From positions 28,961-92,960 of the forward strand of contig JAENZQ010000014.1 in NCBI GenBank assembly GCA_016841185.1: a stretch of DNA of 64,000 nt. Reading direction: 5' to 3'. This document shows, in pieces, positions 58,655 to 64,000 of this stretch. The DNA comes from Anaerovorax odorimutans (lineage in GTDB: Bacteria > Bacillota > Clostridia > Peptostreptococcales > JAAYPU01). The position numbers were made by a program, and so were the translations under genes. Within the stretch, counting starts at the first letter, position 1, and every line of letters starts with the position of its first letter. The notes under the pieces are model-generated. The model was not told where the DNA came from, made no database searches, and saw nothing but the letters and a program-made list of their open reading frames with translations.

Positions 58655-60031
58655 ATGAAAAAGTATGATGTTATTATAGTTGGAGCCGGTGCCAGTGGTG
58701 TATTCATGTCGTATGAAATGACCAAAATCAAAAATAATGCAAAGGTATTGATGATTGAAAAAGGGAATGAGCTCACTAAAAGAATATGCCCCATTGACGG
58801 GGAAAAAATAAAAGAATGTATTTCATGTCAGACCTGTAATATTATGAATGGATACGGAGGTGCCGGTACACTTTCCGATGGTAAATATAATATTACAACA
58901 CATTTTGGAGGAGATCTTCACAGGTATGTTGGAGAAGACAAGGCATATGAGCTCATGTATTATGTAGATGAGGTTTTATGTAATATGGGAGGGAGCGATG
59001 CAAAGCTTTACTCCACCATGAATTCCGGCCTTAAAACAGCCGCATTAAGGCACGACCTTCATCTGCTGGATGCAAAGGTGCGGCATCTGGGAACGGATCG
59101 TAATATGAAGATCCTCTCAAGAATTTTTGATTATATTAAAGACAGGATCGATATGGTATTCAACGAGGAAGTAAAGGATATTCAAAATATGGATAAGGGA
59201 TTTGCCGTAATTACAGGAGAGGATACCTATTACTGCGAGAATTTGGTTTTGGCTACAGGGAGATCAGGATCCAAATGGATCTCACAGATATGTGACAAAT
59301 TTGAAATTGTGACTGAAAGGAATCGAGTAGACATTGGTGTCAGAGTAGAACTTCCGGCTGCAATATTCGAGCATATCACCAGTGAAGTTTATGAAAGTAA
59401 AATCGTATATAAAACGGAAAAGTATAACGATCTGGTAAGAACTTTTTGCATGAACCCTTATGGAGAGGTGGTAACAGAAAATACCAACGGGATTATTACC
59501 GTTAACGGACATAGTTATTCGGATCCGAATCTCCGTACGGAGAATACCAATTTTGCGCTTTTGGTTTCCAATAAATTTACGGAACCTTTCAAAGACAGTA
59601 ATGAATATGGTGAATCTATTGCAAGACTCAGCAATATGCTGGGAGGCGGTGTGCTTCTTCAAAGATTCGGAGATTTGGTCAAAGGCAGAAGAAGCAGTGA
59701 GCGGAGAATGGAAAAATGCTTTACACGACCGACTTTAAGGGCAGTACCCGGTGATTTAAGTCTTGTCATTCCCAAAAGGCAATTGGATAATATTATAGAG
59801 ATGATTTATGCCTTGGATAAAATTGCTCCCGGTACGGCAAATGAAGACACCTTACTTTACGGAGTGGAAGTTAAGTTTTACAACTCAAAAGTTGAAGTCG
59901 ATGATCATCTGGAAACCAAAATAAAAGGCTTTTATGTTTTAGGCGACGGCTCCGGAGTGACTCATTCACTCTCACAGGCTTCTGCAAGCGGAATTTATGT
60001 TGCACGGCTGCTGGCAGAGAAATACCAATGA
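58655..60031 (+). CDS. FAD-dependent oxidoreductase (NAD(FAD)-utilizing dehydrogenase)
   Basis: YDVIIVGAGASGVFMSYEM; VLATGRSGSKW; FYVLGDGSGVTHSLSQASASGIYVARLL. Confidence 0.88.
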   Translation: MKKYDVIIVGAGASGVFMSYEMTKIKNNAKVLMIEKGNELTKRICPIDGEKIKECISCQTCNIMNGYGGAGTLSDGKYNITTHFGGDLHRYVGEDKAYELMYYVDEVLCNMGGSDAKLYSTMNSGLKTAALRHDLHLLDAKVRHLGTDRNMKILSRIFDYIKDRIDMVFNEEVKDIQNMDKGFAVITGEDTYYCENLVLATGRSGSKWISQICDKFEIVTERNRVDIGVRVELPAAIFEHITSEVYESKIVYKTEKYNDLVRTFCMNPYGEVVTENTNGIITVNGHSYSDPNLRTENTNFALLVSNKFTEPFKDSNEYGESIARLSNMLGGGVLLQRFGDLVKGRRSSERRMEKCFTRPTLRAVPGDLSLVIPKRQLDNIIEMIYALDKIAPGTANEDTLLYGVEVKFYNSKVEVDDHLETKIKGFYVLGDGSGVTHSLSQASASGIYVARLLAEKYQ

Positions 60032-60213
60032 CCTAAGATACTAAAAGAGTAGGGACAGCCCTTGCGGCTGTCCGAGCCCAAGAAAAAAGAGATTAATCGG
60101 ATACTTACACTAACCCTTAACCTCTAACCTCTATCACTATGCACCAGTATCTAAATATTAACATTGACAATTCATTTTAAAAAGCTTAAAATAATCTATG
60201 TAACTTAAAATAT

Positions 60214-60301
60214 GCGGATGTGGCGGAACTGGCAGACGCGCATGGTTCAGGTCCATGTGAAGATTACCTTCATGGGGGTTCGAGTCCCTTCATCCGCACC
60301 A
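60214..60301 (+). tRNA. tRNA-Leu (anticodon CAG)
   Basis: gcggatg acceptor pairs catccgc, catgg-ttCAGgt-ccatg anticodon arm, long variable arm, ggttcgagtcc T-arm, encoded CCA. Confidence 0.97.
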
Positions 60302-60415
60302 AATAATCAATCAAATATAGATACAATGTAAAGTCACTGATTTCAGTGGCTTTCGTTGATTTTAGGACGGAATTTGAATGGTGGATAGGTTAAACTTACG
60401 TTGTGTAACTTTATA

Positions 60416-60455
60416 CAATCAAAAAGCCATTGGGTATTCCAATGGTTTTTTGATT
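60416..60455 (+). terminator. Hairpin terminator downstream of tRNA-Leu (possibly bidirectional)
   Basis: aatcaaaaagccattgg gtatt ccaatggttttttgattt. Confidence 0.75.
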
Positions 60456-60553
60456 TCAAGAGTGACTCGAACCCGAACAGTTAAATTATTACCGAAAGGG
60501 AATAATTTTTGAAAATCACTAAAAACTAACTTTCAACCTCTTGCTTCTTGCAA

Positions 60554-61231
60554 TTACAATGAAATAACTTCGTATTCATGATCATATAAATTGATGCTCA
60601 GCATCTTGTTTCGCAAAATATCCCCTCTTTTTAAAAGGACTTTTAAGACTTCACCTACCTGAACAGAAGCTACCAGCGCAGGGGTAAAAGAGGGATTTCC
60701 CAAATCTGCTTCAATACCATGGTCCGTATCTTCCGGATAGATTTTGTTCAGAGTATTATCTCCGGGTAAAATGGTGCACACCTGTCCGTACCATCCTGCT
60801 ATTGCACCGTGTACAAGGGGAATATTCTGTTCCCTGCAATGTCTTTGAAGTATTTTTCTGACGGGAAGACTGTCCAAAGCATCGACGATAACATCATGAT
60901 TGTAAATGATATCGGTAGCATTTTCCTCATTAAGAAATTCTGAAATAATATTTATCTTTACATTGGTATTGACTTGACGCATCCTTTTTTCGAAAGCTTC
61001 GGCTTTCTTTGTTCCAATGTTTGTTTCAAGGGCTAATATTTGCCGGTTTAAATTGGATATTTCAATAACGTCTCCGTCAACTGCCGTCAGATGTCCGATA
61101 CCTAATCTCCCTAAAAACTCCAGAATGTATCCCCCAAGTCCCCCGCAGCCGATAACACATACGCTGAAATCCTTTAGCTTTTCATTTTCCTCTTTTGAAA
61201 GCATATTCATATTCCGACTGTACCGGTTCAT
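60554..61231 (-). CDS. HesA/MoeB/ThiF family adenylyltransferase (E1-like)
   Basis: RYSRNMNMLSKEENEKLKDFSVCVIGCGGLGGYILEFLGRLGIGHLTAVDGDVIEISNLNRQIL. Confidence 0.93.
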   Translation of the reverse strand: MNRYSRNMNMLSKEENEKLKDFSVCVIGCGGLGGYILEFLGRLGIGHLTAVDGDVIEISNLNRQILALETNIGTKKAEAFEKRMRQVNTNVKINIISEFLNEENATDIIYNHDVIVDALDSLPVRKILQRHCREQNIPLVHGAIAGWYGQVCTILPGDNTLNKIYPEDTDHGIEADLGNPSFTPALVASVQVGEVLKVLLKRGDILRNKMLSINLYDHEYEVISL

Positions 61232-61338
61232 TTTGACACCTCCGATATTGGCTAATTTATTAAATTGAATTATATCATAAAAAATTGATTTTTAAATTTC
61301 TTGTGCTATAATACTTATATACATTAATTGCATAGTTT

Positions 61339-61436
61339 AATTTTCCGATCTGATTTACCTAAAGCAAAGGCTATGGTGTATCAGACGATGGGTATCTGCA
61401 GAAATGCATATGCCTCCCGTGTTTGGAAAGGAAAAT
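61339..61436 (+). promoter_or_regulatory. Moco/Tuco-type riboswitch aptamer
   Basis: attttcc...ctgat ttaCCTAAA gc aaag gc TATGG tgt atcag...GGTATcTGCA-GAAA-TGCAtATGCC tcccgtgtttggaaaggaaaat; 3' core TGCCTCCCGTGTTTGGAAAGG resembles the moaA-leader (Moco RNA) core as recalled; P1 ATTTTCC/GGAAAAT. Confidence 0.8.
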
Positions 61437-61454
61437 AATTTCTTTATTTGTCAT

Positions 61455-61480
61455 TAATCCTTTCCGAGGATTATTTTTTT
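61455..61480 (+). terminator. Expression-platform terminator of the Moco-type riboswitch
   Basis: taatcct ttccg aggatta ttttttt; tcctttcc (61458-61465) is complementary to ggaaagga (61425-61432). Confidence 0.78.
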
Positions 61481-61872
61481 TCAATTCAAGCTAATACAGG
61501 AGAACAGAATTATAAAATCAAAAAAGACCCATCCAATGAATAGGATTATATCGGAAAATGCATAGGAATTGACCGGCTGATTATAAGGAGCCATTGTTCA
61601 TTCCCAATGCGAAATAAGAAAGGGAGCAATTAGAAGTGGGAGAAATATATAGAAGGATACGCAAGCCTTTTTACTGCTGATTTCCTTTAATAGAGAATTT
61701 ATAGCAATATCCTGTTATCCATATATGTTTCTCCTGCTTCGATTTTTTTCTTCTATTATTTCCGTACCTTTTGGACGGCTTTGGGAATACTTTTTCATAG
61801 ATGGCGTTTTGTATGTTTTGCAGCAGCAGATAAGTCATATTGGTTATATTATAAAAAATCAGAGTAGACTTT

Positions 61873-61905
61873 AAGGCGAGTTTTGTTCGCCTTTTTATAT
61901 TTTTT
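61873..61905 (+). terminator. Terminator upstream of MATE gene
   Basis: aaggcga gttttgt tcgcctt tttatattttttt. Confidence 0.8.
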
Positions 61906-61981
61906 TAGAAAACTATTGACGACGCATATAGGAAGTCGAGTATAATCATTGTATAGGTAGAAAAGGAACAGGTAACGAAAC

Positions 61982-63301
61982 ATGTCAACAAAATATGACT
62001 TAAAAAATGATACCATAGGAAAATTATTCTCACATTATTTCTTTATGTCCACAGCGGGCTTGATGGTGCTTTCGGTCCATATTATTTTAGACGGGATATT
62101 CATTGGTCACGGAATCGGTAGTAATGGTCTTGCTGCTATTAATATCGCCGGGGTCGTATTCCCTTTTTTAAATGCTGTTGCATTTACCATAGGATTCGGG
62201 GCAGCAGCGGCTATTTCTGTCGAATTTGGTGAAAGCAGGAGTGAAAAAGCGAATGCTATTTTTAATCAAGCCTTTGTATTATCGGTCATTATTTCCATTA
62301 TATATACAATACTCTCCGTTTTATTCATAGATAAAATAGTTTTTTTACTGGGCTCTAATAAAGTACTTTTTCAAGGAGTAAAAGACTATCTACTTATTTT
62401 TTCACTTTTTTCTTTCTTTTATGTATCAGTAATTATTTTTGAAAGTTCGGTAAGAAACGACGGACAACCTCTTAAGTCGATGATTTCCCTGATCCTTGGA
62501 GCGGTTACCAATGCGGTTTTGGATTATGTATTTATTTTTATTTTTCACTGGGGATTAAAAGGAGCGGCCTTTGCCACAGGTATTGCTCAGATGGTAAGTT
62601 TTGTTTATTTGATCTTTCATTTTCTTATGCATAAAGGGCAATTATTTTTTTGTATTTATAAACTGGATAAAGAAGATATTAAACGTATATTAAAAAATGG
62701 TCTTCCAAATTTTATTTCTCAAATCTCCATAACACTTGTCATTATTGCGGGCAATTGGATTGTCATTAATATGATTGGAGAAATCGGAGTAGCTGCTTTC
62801 AGTATTCTGCTGTATGTAAATGAATTTATGATTCTTGGATTTGCCGGTATTGCGGAAGCATTACAGCCCCTTGTAAGCTTTAATTACGGTGCAAAACAAT
62901 ACGACAGGGTAAAGACTGTTGTTCGGCTATCGATTTATGTCTCTCTGATAATAGGTCTTGTCATGCTCTTATTCAGTGTTCTAAGACCTGATATGATTAT
63001 AAAGCTGTTTAACGACGAAAAAAATCTTATTGATCTGGCATCCCATGCTATGCGTTTATTTTTCCTGGGTATTTTGTTTACCGGAATCAATATGATATAT
63101 GCCGCATACTTTCAGGCGGTTGAAAAATCCAAATCATCCATTATTATACAGATGTTAAGAGGCTTCGTATTTGTAGCTTTAGCTCTGTTGATACTGCCGG
63201 AGTTAATGGGACAAAACGGTTTATGGATATCTGTTCCGGTAGCGGAATTCCTTACCTTTATTGTAACCATTCTTTTAGTAAAATCAAATAAATTGTCTTA
63301 G
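61982..63301 (+). CDS. MATE family efflux transporter
   Basis: 12-TM pattern; LSVHIILDGIFIGHGIGSNGLAAINIAGVVFPFLNAVAFTIGFGAAAAISVEFGE; AEALQPLVSFNYGAKQYDRVKTVV. Confidence 0.93.
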   Translation: MSTKYDLKNDTIGKLFSHYFFMSTAGLMVLSVHIILDGIFIGHGIGSNGLAAINIAGVVFPFLNAVAFTIGFGAAAAISVEFGESRSEKANAIFNQAFVLSVIISIIYTILSVLFIDKIVFLLGSNKVLFQGVKDYLLIFSLFSFFYVSVIIFESSVRNDGQPLKSMISLILGAVTNAVLDYVFIFIFHWGLKGAAFATGIAQMVSFVYLIFHFLMHKGQLFFCIYKLDKEDIKRILKNGLPNFISQISITLVIIAGNWIVINMIGEIGVAAFSILLYVNEFMILGFAGIAEALQPLVSFNYGAKQYDRVKTVVRLSIYVSLIIGLVMLLFSVLRPDMIIKLFNDEKNLIDLASHAMRLFFLGILFTGINMIYAAYFQAVEKSKSSIIIQMLRGFVFVALALLILPELMGQNGLWISVPVAEFLTFIVTILLVKSNKLS

Positions 63302-63496
63302 TTCTTAGTTTCTATCCACTCTTATTGTTTATTATTTGTCAAAAAAAAACTCTTATTAACAGCCGACCTTTAATAAATATAATGCCATTTTTTGACTTTT
63401 ATGAGTAAAATAATATATGATATTGCATAAATTACCATATAACGACATTTCAAATTTCAAAATTAAAAAAAATCTTAAAAAATATGGTAAAAACTA

Positions 63497-63537
63497 TTCA
63501 CAAATACAAGAAACTTTGTTATAATTATAACAAAGTT
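63497..63537 (+). promoter_or_regulatory. Promoter (TTCACA-N17-TATAAT) with Rex-like operator AACTTTGTTATAATTATAACAAAGTT over the -10
   Basis: Perfect 26-bp palindrome at 63512-63537 containing TTGTTA-N6-TAACAA; -10 TATAAT at 63520-63525. Confidence 0.78.
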
Positions 63538-63654
63538 GAATTAGTCTTGTATCAGTTTAAGCCTAAGTGGCTGTTTATACGCCATATTAATCATTTTATG
63601 CATGATTTATAAAGGAACCAGGCTGAATATTTGATAGTGAAAGGAGAAAATGAT

Positions 63655-64000
63655 ATGCCAACCAGTTTTTTATGTGAAGAAAACTTTGCTAAGCTGGACA
63701 AAGTGATTGAAAAGTATAAAAATACCGATGGAGCGCTTATGATGATACTTCAGGAAGGACAGGAAATTTTCGGATGTCTTCCTTTGGAAGTTCAGAAAGT
63801 GATTGCACAAAAACTTTCCATGCCGCTTGCAGAAGTGTACGGTGTCGTAACTTTTTATTCACAATTCAGGTTGAAGCCAACAGGTAAATACACCATTAGT
63901 GTATGTCTGGGTACTGCCTGTTATGTAAGAGGCGCACAGAAGATTGTGGATGCCATAAGTCAGGAATTGGGCATAAACCTTGGTGAAACAACCGGTGACG
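63655..64000 (+). CDS. NuoE/HndA-like [2Fe-2S] subunit (NADH dehydrogenase 24 kDa family / NAD(P)-reducing hydrogenase), 3' truncated by window
   Basis: MPTSFLCEENFAKLDKVIEKYKNTDGALMMILQEGQEIFGCLPLEVQKVIAQKLSMPLAEVYGVVTFYSQFRLKPTGKYTISVCLGTACYVRGAQKIVDAI; absent from ORF track because no stop in window. Confidence 0.93.
   Translation, partial: MPTSFLCEENFAKLDKVIEKYKNTDGALMMILQEGQEIFGCLPLEVQKVIAQKLSMPLAEVYGVVTFYSQFRLKPTGKYTISVCLGTACYVRGAQKIVDAISQELGINLGETTGD

Noticed and set aside
60102-60133. Telomere-like ctaacccttaacctctaacctcta
   Set aside because: Internal, short and degenerate in a bacterial spacer; treated as a spacer micro-repeat rather than a telomere.
1-64000. CRISPR arrays, intact IS elements, prophage, toxin-antitoxin or defence islands
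   Set aside because: No regularly spaced repeats, transposase/integrase ORFs or defence-family proteins were recognised.

Overview
This 64 kb window is AT-rich chromosomal DNA of an anaerobic, motile Clostridia-type Firmicute. Identification is from gene families, gene order and codon usage only; no database search was possible. (1) 1-7.04 kb: 3' part of a surface or flagellar glycan cluster (glucose-1-phosphate cytidylyltransferase, two GT2 glycosyltransferases, LbH acetyltransferase, F420-hydrogenase-beta-like Fe-S protein, radical SAM protein, polysaccharide pyruvyl transferase). (2) 7.3-36.2 kb: very large flagellar locus (fliD-fliT-flaG-flaG-fliS; flgBC-fliEFGHIJK-flgD-flgE-flgE-flbD-motAB-fliL-fliOPQR-flhB-flhA-flhF-flhG-PilZ-sigD-swrB-like-microprotein-flgF-flgG-flgJ-like). 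fliM, fliN/fliY, cheY and all other che genes are absent from their usual positions. (3) 36.4-64 kb: tandem AMP-forming acyl ligases, NifU, CapA, CysQ, PepV, FMN-riboswitch/ribU, tsaE-tsaB-rimI-(Cys-rich small protein)-tsaD, acpP, an ABC efflux system, ABC-F, rex, ferredoxin, YbaK-like, DUF362, FAD dehydrogenase, tRNA-Leu(CAG), HesA/MoeB/ThiF, an apparently orphan Moco-type riboswitch, MATE, and the 5' end of a NuoE/HndA-like gene under a perfect 26-bp Rex-like palindrome. The most interesting non-coding signals are a dispersed intergenic hairpin-repeat family with compensatory changes, a duplicated flgE spacer better conserved than the genes it flanks, the Moco-type riboswitch with no intact target gene, the Rex-like operator over a -10 box, and twin TGACT-N4-AGTCA operators before the efflux operon. 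No CRISPR array, intact transposase or prophage was seen.
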